Positions 1-12,900 of a DNA stretch of 64,000 nt are shown in pieces (position 1 is the first letter of the stretch; the number at the start of each line of letters is the position of its first letter). Origin of the DNA: Mytilus trossulus (Eukaryota; Mollusca; Bivalvia; Mytilida; Mytilidae); assembly GCF_036588685.1 (NCBI RefSeq), contig NC_086386.1:15086931-15150930 (forward strand), in the 5' to 3' direction. The notes below the pieces were generated by a model. The model saw nothing but the letters and a program-made list of their open reading frames with translations, had not been told where the DNA came from and searched no databases. Both the position numbers and the translations under genes were made by a program.

Positions 1-320
1 GTTAAGGGCTCGCCGAAAAATTCACACACGTATATACCCCGTGTCCCCGTTGCCCCGCACATCTACTGCATTTACATGAACTTACCCCCCCCCCCCCTCT
101 CTAATTTTTTGCATTGCTATCTATTTCTCATATTTCTTATAGTAAAAATGTTATTGAATATTCGTTCCATACTGAATTTCCACCCAAAGGATCAATGCAG
201 GTTTTTAAATTATATTCAATGTATACACAGGTAATCTCTTTTGTGTTTTGACACAACCCCACATTTAAAATGTAATTTGTAAACCTCAGCGTCGTGAATA
301 TACCTTTTCGTAACATGCCT
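1..320. other. Unassigned AT-rich flank with a C tract
   Basis: No gene is seen. There is a run of 13 C at 85-97 and a GC-richer patch at 40-62. On the minus strand an AG acceptor at about 70 opens a short frame that could serve as a cytoplasmic tail for the gene ending at 3899, but its polypyrimidine tract is poor, so I do not call it. Confidence 0.4.
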
Positions 321-1109
321 ATTAATTGGTTTTGGCTTTTAACTAGCTGTCAGTAACTGCGAGTACTCTCAAATCGTATTTTCTTTTTAATTCGACCTGT
401 TGATACTGTTTATAATGCTTTTTTGTTATTATTTATTTATATGGATCTTGTCTGTACACCAGCTTTGATTATTTGTAATATCTTCAATTTTTCACTTATT
501 CTTACAACATTTGTATAAACTTCAAGATTATAAAAAACCGGGTTTTCAAGTGAAAATTGATTGGTTAAATATTTCTCAGTGTGTTTGAATATGTTTGTTA
601 GCTTTTTGATCATGAATGTTTGTCTCTAATATTTAATTAACTGTGCATTTGTATTCAGATATCGCAGATCAAATTTATTCGTTCATTGTGTAATCATACG
701 TTTTTTGATTGAGTTAAGTCTGCCAATTGATATTTTATTGTTTGTTTTTCTATGTTGTGATTGTTTCAGAAAAAGGGAGAAGGTTTGGATCCATTAAAAC
801 GTTTAATCCCGCTGCAAATGTTTGCACCTGTCCTAAGTCAGGAATCTGATGTACAGTAGTTGTCGTTTGTTTATGTAATATATACGTGTTTCCCGTTTCT
901 CGTTTTGTTTATATAGATTAGACCGTTGGTTTTCCCGTTTGAATGGTTTTACACTAGTAATTTTGGGGCCCTTTATATCTTGTTGTTCGGTGTGAGCCAA
1001 GGCTCCGTGTTGAAGGCCGTACTTTAACCTATAATGGTTTAATTTTTAAATTGTTATTTGGATGGAGAGTTGTCTCATTGGCACTCACACCACATCTTCC
1101 TATATCTAT
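321..1109 (+). repeat. Interspersed repeat R1, copy A
   Basis: This ~790-bp non-coding block recurs almost base for base at 4921-5709, and its right half recurs at 51383-52125. Its right end, a conserved 'TTGTCTCATTGGCA...CCACATCTTC' tail, is shared with many shorter fragments in the window: 8062-8210, 14525-14900, 15525-15830, 32500-32580, 32750-32880 and 53770-53815. The abundance and the shared tail suggest the 3' end of a bivalve retroelement. No open frame remains. Copy A directly abuts a 160-bp tandem array. Confidence 0.85.
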
Positions 1110-1114
1110 TTGTG

Positions 1115-1815
1115 TCCTGCCAATATCACAAGAACCATTACTGATGAATGGTGAAAGTACTAGTGAAAATCGTCAATATCACATTTGACCTCCATTTTGT
1201 CATCAGTATCAACATATTAAAATTTGAAAAGCTTAGATTGAATGGTTCATGAGTAAATGCAACAACGTGAATGGAAACGCCATTTTACGATCTTTCAAGA
1301 ACCATAACTCCTAAACGGTAAAAGTCAAAATCGTCATTATTGAACTCGACCTTTATTTTGTCATCAGTAGCAACATATTTAAATTTCAAAAGCTTTGGTT
1401 GAATGGTTCATGAAAAAATGCATGGACACGACTGAAAACACCATTTTTTAATCTTTCAAGAACCATAACTCCTGAACGGTAAAAGTCAAAATCGTCATTA
1501 TTGAACTTGACCTCCATTTTGTCATCAGTAACAACATATTAAAATTTACGAAGCTTTGGTAGAACAGTTCATGCGTACATGCACGGACACGACTGGAAAC
1601 TCCATTTTTCAACCTTTCAAGAACCATAACTCCTGAACGGTAAAAGTCAAAATCGCCATTATTAAACTTGACCTTCATTTAGTTGTCAGTAACAACATAT
1701 TAAAGTTTTAAAAGCTTTGGTTGAACGGTTCATGAGTTAATGCACGGACAACATTTGATTGCCGCCCGCCCGACCGATCGCCCGGCCGACCGACCACCCG
1801 GCCGACCGCCCGCCG
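1115..1815 (+). repeat. Tandem array, ~160-bp period, with GC-rich end
   Basis: Four imperfect units can be aligned on the word AGAACC at 1131, 1299, 1459 and 1620, giving spacings of 168, 160 and 161 bp. The array ends in a GC-rich run of CCGACCG-type words at about 1758-1815. A single diverged unit with the same GC-rich end lies at 8465-8690, so the array is a mobile module and not a local satellite. A core of ~160-bp tandem repeats recalls the pearl-type elements described in bivalves; that parallel is inference. Confidence 0.8.
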
Positions 1816-1869
1816 TTCATCCCAAAATCAATAACCGACATTTTTGTCACAAAAATCCGGTTAAAAAAT

Positions 1870-1980
1870 AAACCGTTATAGGTCAATGTACGGCCTTCAA
1901 CACGGACCCTTGGCTATAAAGGGCCCAAAAATGACTAGTGTTAAACCGTTTAATCGGAAAAAATCAACGGTAATATATAT
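1870..1980 (-). repeat. Inverted fragment of R1
   Basis: This is the reverse complement, diverged, of the right part of R1 (about 930-1045). Together with copy A it places inverted sequence on both sides of the 160-bp array, as if 321-1980 were one composite element. A (TA)n run follows at 1972-1995. Confidence 0.7.
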
Positions 1981-1990
1981 ATATATATAT

Positions 1991-3734
1991 ATATAAACGC
2001 CTAAAAAGTGTACATAACAACACCAATAACACAAAAAGGAACTATAAATGTAATTATTTATAAATATTTCGGATAACAGATATCCTTCGTCAGTCAGATT
2101 CTGATGTTAAATGAATCATCTTTAAGTCTTCTTAGATTATAAACTTTTACTAAATCTTGAAATTTATACAATAAAAAAGGCAAACCGAACATCAGTTAAG
2201 ACGCTTGCATCATTGCAAAAATATGTTGAATATGAAATAGGTTATATGACTAATTACATCAGAGAGTTCAAATAAATGTTTTAAATAAAAATAATAATGT
2301 GCGATATGAACTAGCACAATTCTAAAGCTTTAACAGTGTCGATAATTATGATGTTACAAGAAAGATTGCGTCAATAAGAATTCCAAATAAACAGCATTGA
2401 ACGGTCTTATTTCTAAATAAACAGCACTGAACGGTCTAAATTTCTAAATATTTCAGATTTAACAACTGTAGTGTAGTAACATTAGAGTCTGCGATGTTTA
2501 AAACAAACGGCCGTTTAAAAAAATAACAAATTTTGACTAAAGTAAAATAGTTGGACGTGGCTTGGTACTTATGCATCCCTCAAAAAATTAAGCAATTTAG
2601 ATTGTTATATTCAACAGATATATTTTAGAAATGAGTAAGGATAGAAATAAAAACGGGGACTGTAATAATAAGTAATATAACCCAGATGTGAAGCACTGCA
2701 TGGTGTCGAATTACATCTTTTCATTTATCCCATTTGGTGCCAAGCTCTGCTTGGTCTAGGGAGGATAGACTTACTCGGGAAAGATTTTGGATAAGAAAAT
2801 TCGGTGCCAAAGTTGTTAATTTTCTTATCCAAAATCTTTCCCGAGTAAGTCTATCCTCCCTAGACCAAGCAGAGCTCTTTCCCGAGTAAGTCTATCCTCC
2901 CTAGACCAAGCAGAGCTCTGCTTGGTCTAGGGAGGATAGACTTACTCGGGAAAGATTTTGGATAAGAAAATTAACAACTTTGGCACCAAATGGGATAAAT
3001 GAAAAGATGTAATTCGACACCATGCAGTGCTTCACATCTGGGTTATATTACTTATTATTACAGTCCCCGTTTTTTATTTCTATCCTTACTCATTTCTAAA
3101 ATATATCTGTTGAATATAACAATCTAAATTGCTTAATTTTTTGAGGGATGCATAAGTACCAAGCCACGTCCAACTATTTTACTTTAGTCAAAATTTGTTA
3201 TTTTTTTAAACGGCCGTTTGTTTTAAACATCGCAGACTCTAATGTTACTACACTACAGTTGTTAAATCTGAAATATTTAGAAATTTAGACCGTTCAGTGC
3301 TGTTTATTTAGAAATAAGACCGTTCAATGCTGTTTATTTGGAATTCTTATTGACGCAATCTTTCTTGTAACATCATAATTATCGACACTGTTAAAGCTTT
3401 AGAATTGTGCTAGTTCATATCGCACATTATTATTTTTATTTAAAACATTTATTTGAACTCTCTGATGTAATTAGTCATATAACCTATTTCATATTCAACA
3501 TATTTTTGCAATGATGCAAGCGTCTTAACTGATGTTCGGTTTGCCTTTTTTATTGTATAAATTTCAAGATTTAGTAAAAGTTTATAATCTAAGAAGACTT
3601 AAAGATGATTCATTTAACATCAGAATCTGACTGACGAAGGATATCTGTTATCCGAAATATTTATAAATAATTACATTTATAGTTCCTTTTTGTGTTATTG
3701 GTGTTGTTATGTACACTTTTTAGGCGTTTATATA
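1991..3734. repeat. Large near-perfect palindrome, 1.74 kb
   Basis: The arms 1991-2743 and about 2980-3734 are reverse complements of each other with only a few differences, the clearest being one indel in an A/T run. The centre (2744-2979) is itself built of several inverted and direct copies of a ~65-bp segment containing CTTGGTCTAGGGAGG. TA microsatellites flank both sides. No coding potential is seen in the arms. It may be a foldback element, an inverted duplication, or an assembly artefact; the near-identity argues for recent origin. Confidence 0.9.
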
Positions 3735-3898
3735 ATTTATTGTATTGTGTACATGTATCGTTACTTGTAACGATCCAGCGCCCTCGTGGGAAAAATCGTT
3801 GACTATTATTCAGACGTTTTATATATATATATATATATATAACTTAGCATGTTTATATTGTACCATATAACCAATATACAATAAATATTGAACATTAC

Positions 3899-3985
3899 CT
3901 ATAATAAACGTAACAATAAGTGTAACACCGATTACTATGCTGAGTATACTTCTCACATTCCTGTCAAGTGTAGCCTTTCCGTCGT
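3899..3985 (-). CDS. Exon 4: transmembrane exon
   Basis: An 87-nt exon, phase 1 at both ends, with acceptor TTTTTTTCAG and donor GTAATG. It completes the split codon left by exon 3 as Asp and encodes DGKATLDRNVR followed by SILSIVIGVTLIVTFII, a clear transmembrane helix with a basic residue on its outer side. The link to exon 3 across ~11 kb rests on phase and on the expected order of domains; another exon could intervene. Confidence 0.6.
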
Positions 3986-6900
3986 CTGAAAAAAATATAT
4001 ACTGATGAACAAATATTTGAACAAGTGAAAATCACAATGTTTTGTTTTTCGCTTTACAGTAAACTAATATTGTACCTTTTCTTGTCTCAAAATTGATATA
4101 AATTTCAGCATTCATTTTAGTCGAATTCATAACAATTTTAAAATCTTTTTAGAAATTGAATGAAGTAAGAGAAGTATTACTCTTAGTTCTTTCAAGCTTT
4201 AAAAATATCTCGTTATCTTAAATTTCAAATTCCATTAGTTCGAAGTCAGTGTCTATATTTTTTTTTATCTTTATGAATACGAATGGGGTCTGGTGACATT
4301 GCAACAACATAATGTCATAATTGTGTTGATTTTATTATGTTTGTTACATTATTTTCTGTTAAAACAATGGCATGATTTAGCAATGGTAATACCTCCACGA
4401 AATCCACGGCTTAGAGCTATTTTGCATTTTTATCATGCTTAACCAAATATAGCATTAGATACAGCAGGTTTTAAACTTTAACTACGTTATTCTTTTAAGA
4501 ATGAAACAATAGCATGTCCTTGAATATTTGATTGGGAAAGATGAAAAACGTGCCACAGTCGTAACACTTCTCAGTAAATGAATTAAAATTGCAATGACAC
4601 ACGGAATATTAACGTACTTTCCATTAGATATGTGATGTCCCCTGATAATATGAACCTGAAATGCCTAATGTTATCAAAACTCGCCAGGTGAAACAGCAGT
4701 GTTTTAATTCAACAGGAACAAAACTGGCGACCGGCTAATGGAGGTTAACTTGAATGAAAAGCCATTAGCCTTGAAGGAAGGTTGATCACAAACGAGATAA
4801 AATAAGCATTTTGCCCAGTTTTAGTTAGTGAAAGAGTGAATATGTCGTTAAACATCAAATAATTTATAAATATGCGATAGCAAAATGTGTACATTAGTCT
4901 CTGATGCATGATTTTTTATTATTAATTGGCTTTGGCTTTTAACTAGCTGTCAGTAACTGCGAGTACTCTCAAATCGTATTTTCTTGTTAATTCGACCTGT
5001 TGATACTGTTTATAAATAAAATGCTTTTTTATTATTTTTTATTTATATGGATCTTGTCTGCACACCAGCTTTGATTATTTGTAATATCTTCAATTTTTCA
5101 CTTATTCTTACAACATTTGTATAAACTTCAAGATTATAAAAAAACGGGTTTTTTCTAAAGTGAACATTGATTGGTTAAATATTTCTCAGTGTGTTTGAAT
5201 ATGTTTGTTAGCTTTTTAATCATGAATGTTTGTCTCTAATATTTAATTAACTGTGCATTTGTATTCAGATATCGCAGATCAAATTTATTCGTTCATTGTG
5301 TAATCATACGTTTTTTGATTGAGTTAAGTCTGCCAATTGATATTTTATCGTGTGTTTTTCTATGTTGTGATGTTATGCTATTGTTTCAGAAAAAGGGAGA
5401 AGGTTTGGATCCATTAAAACGTTTAATCCCGCTGCCAATGTTTGCACCTGTCCTAAGTCAGGAATCTGATGTACAGTAGTTGTCGTTTGTTTATGTAATA
5501 TATACGTGTTTCTCGTTTTGTTCATATAGATTATAATTATTAATCGTTTTACACTAGTAATTTTGGGGCCCTTTATAGCTTGTTGTTCGGTGTGAGCCAA
5601 GGCTCTGTGTTGAAGGCCGTACTTTAACCTATAATGGTTTACTTTTCAAATCGTTACTTGGATGGAGAGCTGTCTCATTGGCACTCACACCACATCTTCC
5701 TATATCTATATAAAAAATATCTTGGAATTTTAATAAACCATTAGAATGAGGGCACCTGTCAGGTATCAGGACACAAGCAGCCTTATTTAAATTTGTATTT
5801 AGAGACTGAGTAAAAAAGTCAAATCTTTTCCCGAACAAATTAATGTCAGAACTACATTTTAACCCTGCAGAACTCTGCAGCGGTTTTTCATTATCACTAT
5901 ATTTTGACATTTTGACATAGTGTGCTGTCTCATTTCAGAAAAGAGGTTATTGTTAAACAATATTTTTGAAATGAAGTAGTTTGAACTTCTGTTGTTTTTC
6001 TATTCTCTTATTATTATATGAAACCGTCAATTCTTCATTTGACGAAAGCTTAATAATATGACGAAGTAATTAAGATGCCTTGTTTTTCTGAGGATAGAAA
6101 TACATGTGTCAGCAATAACAGTTAAATGTATGGTCAATGCAAAGAGCATCGGGATATATTCTAGGTGTGATAGCTGCTAAGTATTAATCAACATAAAACC
6201 CAATCAAAAGTCACGAACAAATGTATATCAAGTAGCAAAATATTGCAAAATATGCTATACACATGATAAAATTAAAATGCCAATATACTGCAAAAAAACA
6301 AACTGTTTTACCTCTAAATTTTATCTATGCTATATCAGATCTTAAGATGTTTACACTGGAGTCACGTCATTGAGGATCAAACCTCACAAGTGTAAAGTGA
6401 CAGGCTTAATTATCACAATAATCTACATCTGGACTTCACAAATAATAGACTAGTGCACTACTCAGGGATGTCTTTGGGAGGTGTATGTACCTTTCTTACT
6501 TTCATAATGTGCTGAATGTATAATATTTGTTAGAATATAGATAACCTTTGCTGATTTTGTGTAATTTCATGTACTGGAAAGACTTCATTTTGTTCATTTC
6601 ATGTTCACAGTCTTCCCCTTAGTAGCAAGTTTGTCATATTTATGAGCTGTTTTGGTCAAGAACAAAGAAGTTTAAAAAAAAATAGTGGAATCCCTTTGTG
6701 GCCTTACCACATTGTGACGTGTACTAAATGTTTGCTCGAATGTTACGTCAAGCGACCATTCCAGTTCTGTTCTCCGTCTTCCAGTTTATTAAAATTTACC
6801 TGATATATTTATATTTCCTAGTTAAACAGGCATGTGTGGATTTGTTTCGATCTGAAATCGTTCCATGACAGTCGAATTGAAATAATAGCTGAATCTAATA

Positions 6901-9900
6901 CTAAAATTGATTGACTTGAATTTCTTTTTCAACGATACAATGTCATTATTCTAAAATCTTATATTTTACAAATACTGTTTAAGCTTATGATATCATGTAA
7001 ATATTTTACGAAACGTTTAGTTTCCTCAAATTTCACTAAAGTTACGATTTTCTTCCAGGCCCTCTTCCGCGGGGTTTTATATGCTGCACAGTTACACCTG
7101 TTGACGGCTTTCTCAAAAATTATATCCACTAGTTTCTCGAATAATAAATCAGGAGATTTAACGGACAAATCAGGGAATTGCTGTCCAGCTGATATGTGGT
7201 CGTGTATATTCAAATACAACAGATGTAGTAAAATTCTTGTGTGCATTTATTTTTTGATGATGATGGCCTATTTATTGTGATCAGCATGTCTATTTACTAC
7301 TAGTATCGTAACACCTCGTATAAAATGTCGAGGTAATTGCTTCTGTCTGAACCATTTCAGTATTTGAAATAGATATGTAGTTTCTTTGGTGCAAGACTGG
7401 CCTAGAATAATCGACTTATGATGTAAAACTACAAAGGAATTATAGAGATCAGACGAGAAAGCAAGCGTTTTAACTATCAGAGACAACTTTATAGCGATTA
7501 AGACAACAAAAGCGGGTATTTGAACGTTTCTACGATAACAAGGAAACAATAACTAAATAGGAAAATGACTAAACAGCTCCCAATACCAATGTTATTATTG
7601 TAAATACCTATTTTTTTGTCATTTGAAGGTTGGTTCATGTGTCTTGGCCTGCAACAAAAAATCTAAATAAGTAAAAAAAAATATATCAGCAATGTACGCT
7701 GAAGTACCATCATGATGGATAAATCATATTGAAACACTTTCAAATATACAAGTGAAAGCATCTGTAAACTATGTGTGCAAGTAAATGATATAGTTGGTAT
7801 TGAAATTTAAGTCATGGAATTTTCAGACGTCTTGCTAAATTTAACTGAATCTTCTTAAATAAAGAGACTACCCATATACTATGATACACCGTCAAGTACA
7901 TGGACAAACTAACCATGAGCACGGGACAGTAAAAATGAAACTTAAAAAGACAGCCTTTTTCCTAACATATATCCATCTGTCAGAAGCTGCATTCGTTATA
8001 TAGTGAATACCACAATAAATATTAAGTTCATTGAAAGCATTTACATAGATATAAAAAGATATGATAGTAGTGCCAATGAGACAACTCTCCATCCAAGTCA
8101 CAATTTATAAAAGTAAACAATTTTAAGTGTGGTCTTCAATACGACGCCCTGGCTCACATCGAACACCAAGCTAGAAGGGGCCCCAGAATTTACTAGTGTA
8201 ACACTATGCAAATACGAAACTCAACGATCCAAACTATATAAAAAACGAAAATTAGAAACACCTATAAACCACATCAACAAACTTCTGAACACCAGATTTC
8301 TTACCTCAGCCAGGTGCAAACAATTGCAGCGGGTTTAAACTTTTTAATGGACACAAACCTCTACCATTATCTTTAAAAACAATGTAACATCACAATACAG
8401 AATGACTCACTATAACATATCAATTGAAATTACTTAACTCAATCAAAAGACATATAAACACATGCGAACAGACACAACTAGAAACGCTTTTTTTCAATCT
8501 TTCAAGAACTGCAACTCCTGATCGGTAAAAGTCAAAATAGTCAATACTCAATTTGACCCTCATTTTGTTATCAGTAACAACATATTTAAATGGTTGAAGC
8601 TTTGTTTAAACGGTTCATGAGTAAATGCACGAACAACATTTGGCTGCTGATCCCCAGCCCGACCGCTTTCCCGCCGTACATCTCCATAGGAGTTACATTG
8701 CTGCAAGAGAGATCAGAGGAAGATATTCGATGTAGTTCAATATTATAGTGTAAGACTGCATTATGATAACGTTTTTTGAAACCTACTTTTATGATGCAAT
8801 TATCGACTTTTGATGTGGTTGATACATCAATCCAAGAGATATGATTTTTCATCGAGGACAACTGCCGAGAATAATTGTCATATCTTTGGCGTTGATAAAT
8901 CGTGGTATCAACTGAAATCAAAAGTCAATAATTGTTTTATTATACGTAGTTCCATTTAGTACATGTATTTGCGGAAGATACTATTAAAACTGATCCCTGG
9001 TTTTATACTAAGTGTATGATGGGCTTGTTGATTGGCTAATTTTCATAATTTCATAAGTTGAAATATTCAATAAAGATCGCTAAAAACAAATACACCAAAA
9101 CACAAGAAAAACAGAAAAATTACAACAAACAATAAAAAACAAAAAATACAACCGGAAGTTTACTTGACGTCATAAAACTACGTCATTGATTTTGCCTTGG
9201 TATAACTATGTAAACTCATCATAGATACTAGGATTAAATTTTGTATGTACGCAAAACGATCCTCTCGTCTACAAAAGACTCATCATTGACGCTCGAATCC
9301 CAAAAAGTCTTAAAGGCCAAATCAAGTACGAAGTTGAAGAGCATTGAGGATAAAATTTATAAACCTTTTGGCAAATACAACTTAAGCAATATATTCCTGA
9401 GGTAGAAAAGCCTTAGTAATTCATAATTCAAAAGTTTTGTAAACAGTTAATTTATAAATATGATCATATCAATAATAATTCTTGTCAGCACAAAAGTGCT
9501 GATTACTACTGGGCTGGTGATAACATCAGGGAATAAAATTCAACCACCAGTGGCATCAACCAAGTGGTTGTAAATATATTATCATAAATACCAGGGTTAA
9601 ATTTTGTATTTACGCCATACGCGTGTTTCGTCTACAAAATACTAATTATTGACTCCACTTAAAGTACAAAATTGAGAAGCATTGAGGATCAAAATTCCTA
9701 AACATTTTGCCAAATACAAGTAAGGTAATCTATTCCGGAGGTTGAAAAACCATAGTATTTCATAAATTCAAAAGTTTTATAAATAGTTGATTTATAATTT
9801 TGACCATATCAATGATAATTCATGTCACCACAAAAGTACTGACTACTGGGATCCACCAGCAGTGATCGACTAAGTGGTTGTAATAAATTAACCACAGATA

Positions 9901-12900
9901 CCAGGATTAAATGTTGTATTTATGCCAGTCGCGCGATTCGTCTACAAAAGACTCATCAGTGACGATCGAATCTAAAAAAAGTTTAAAAGGCCAAAAAAAA
10001 GTACGAAGTTGCAGAGAATTGAGGACCAAAATTACTAAAAGTTTGGCCAAATATATTTATATTTAGGTACTCGGACGCTTTTCCAAATCTTAAATGAACC
10101 TCCCATGATTTTTTTACCGCGGTGAAATAAACGTTTTATCAAAGAGAATTTCCTATGACTTTTAGCCAATGAATAAACAGAAAGTTCATAGTCTGACAAA
10201 TAATCATGAATTTTATCACAAGCGATCTATATGTAGCTGTGCACATAATGCCATGTACCAATACATAACTGCAAATTTAAAATAACTTACTCAGTTGATA
10301 GAATCAGTTTACATGTGAACTGTGATTTCCAGCTGGTTAAATTAATGCATTGATAGTCTGTAAAATACAAAAAAAGGCGAAATAGGACATTAAATAAAGG
10401 CAAAAGTAGTTGTATACTAGTGTTCAAAAGTCATAAATCGATTAAACAGAAAACAAACCCGGACTACAAACTAAAACCGAGAGCAACACAGTATATATAG
10501 AAGTTATCGAACATTTAACATATTACGTATTTACTTGATTCCTTTCACCTGACTGAGCGCTATTTAACAGTTTTGTTTGTTTTTTATAGACCAATCCAAC
10601 CATAGAAAGGTGTTTTAAGATAAACTTATCGATGATGTGTCCAGTAACTGTCACCGGTAAACAAAAATTTAACACTATATGTGTAATCTTAAAGTTAATA
10701 GTGGGACATATCCGCTGATTTTATTGTCAAAAAGGGTAATAAATGTGATAATTGTTTCATTTAGAAAATTGTGGATATGAAAGTATAACTTTGACTACAG
10801 TTGCTTCAAAATAAACATACGTCGCATTTCTTTGACGTTTTGATATTCTCTCTTGCATCTTGTTATGTAAAATATTTATGTATTGTAAGGGTTGGGAACA
10901 ATAACGTTTCTTAATAGATTTTTCTTAAAGGTTTTACTTGGTTCATGTTAAATTTAACAAAAACAATTCTTAATATTGTAAGTAACAAACGCAAATACAT
11001 CACCACCAGCATTATAAGAATAACTTGCGTTCTAGGCAATTTGTTATGTATTGTAGAAAATTCCCAATTCTCTCTCTCTCTTTTTTTTTCTTTTGTTTTG
11101 TTTCCGTGTGTGTGGAGGAGAGTGGTATGGTTACACTGTCTCTCTTTCTTGTTGAAAGTAGGGTCATCGGTGGCCGAATGGTCTACGTAGTGAGTACTGT
11201 ATACTAAGATGACGTCCTTCAAACGCGCTGAGTACACTGCCGTGGTAAAATATGAATATATTGCATTGGCTGACTCCCACGTCATATGTTTTTGTAATGA
11301 ATGAAGTACCCAACGTCATAGAATGATGACGTAATAATTTAAGCATTTTAAGACATATAACATGTATACGTAAATTATCATTAAATTCATCCAAATCTCT
11401 CTAAATACGTTATTGTAAATAGTTTGAGCATGTCACTTATTCTGTTTGTTCCTTTTTTACGCCAATCTAGAAGTGCGTACATTAATGGGAACGGCAAATA
11501 TTTGCCTCCACCTAGAGCGCTTCGATCCAACAGAATTGCCGTATTTGTCCTATTAGAATCGAAATAATTCATGGGGGCTTCAATATATCTAGATTTGACC
11601 ACGGGTTGTCCCTATTTACCGATATTTGTCATAAAGGGCCAACCCGTGGTAAAATCACGATATATGCAAGCCCCCATGAATTATTTCTTAAACCACAAGC
11701 CAGTTGACACTGTGGTTTGTGAGTACGAACCACGCTCATGAGGGTGCACTCGTCTCATTTCTTAATTGACTAGGGTTGTATGTTTTGCTATCGGAGGTCT
11801 GTTGTTTTCTCCGGGCATTCAAGCTTTCTCTACCTATAAAAACTGGTCGCCACGAAATTACCAAAACGCTGTGCATACAAGTGGCGTTAAAATTCACAAA
11901 CAATAGAAATCAAATCTTTTTGGTAGTTATATGTATTTCATAATAACAGCATAATACACGAGCCGATACGTTTAAATACTTAGCTATAGCAAACATAAAT
12001 ACGTTTTAATTCTTAAATTATTCTACTCGTCGCAAATCATACACTCAGTCTTATGTACATTCATTTGGTGACACTGATTGGTTATTAAAAACCAAAAACA
12101 ATGATAACGGCAATCATGCATAGCACACACATCTTTAATTTGACTGTCTGTATGCAAATCTAAAAGAAAGTTCCGCCCAATCACTTGAAAAAAATCATAT
12201 ACTTCACTGGATATCGAATTAAAGAAATCTGAATACCAATTTAAGTCAGTCATAACGATGTTTTGCGTTGAAAATCTATTTTGGAAGGTTTGTTCTAAAT
12301 CAGATAAAAATCTTTGTAACGCGTTCTAAACGTTTTCTTTATTCTGCAATGTCGATCCTTTAAAAGACTAACCATTTGCTTTAACGAATTATTAATCCGT
12401 GATATCGACTTAAATCCTAATGATGAATTTTATCTTAATTTCTTTTAAAAACTCTTTGAGTATCTGTATTCATTCGTTTGATGTGACTAAGCTTTTATTT
12501 TTCCATTTGATTAAGGACTTTCCATTTAGAAGTTAGTTAAGTATTTTTGTGATTAATTTTTCAACATTTGCAGTAAAAATCTTCAACTAAATTTAAATTG
12601 TTTTTGTCACTGTTCAAAAACATGGCATACAATGCAAGAAGCAATATGGCTCAATTACCATTCGTTTCATGTGTTCAATCATTTGATTTTGCCATTTTAT
12701 AAGGGACTTTCCGTCGGAGTTCAGTGTTTTTGTGATTTCACTTTTTTTCAATATACATTATATATTTTATATCCCAAATAATAATAATATATATTTCTAT
12801 GATAAGGTTAAACAATTTTAGTGATTTTGTTGGTTGTTGTTAACTTGTTTAATAAATTAGTATATATTAATAGTATATGTAACCATGAAACCGATGGGAT

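Noticed and set aside
3622..3690. Hammerhead-like CTGACGA...GAAA core in the palindrome arm
   Set aside because: Stem II (GGATA/TATCC) pairs, but no matching stem I and no proper cleavage triplet after stem III were found.
5629..5910. 93-codon minus-strand frame starting MSKYSDNEKPLQSSAG
   Set aside because: Its second half is the reversed R1 tail; the first half could be a cytoplasmic-type exon, but it lies before the transmembrane exon in gene order and has no clear donor.
11164..11230. tRNA-like TGGCCGAATGGTC box
   Set aside because: No B box and no cloverleaf; at best a SINE fragment.
10911..11285. 124-codon minus-strand frame
   Set aside because: Low-complexity Lys/Arg/Glu stretch from a (TCTC)n/T-rich run; no domain, and overlapping frames on the other strand are equally long.
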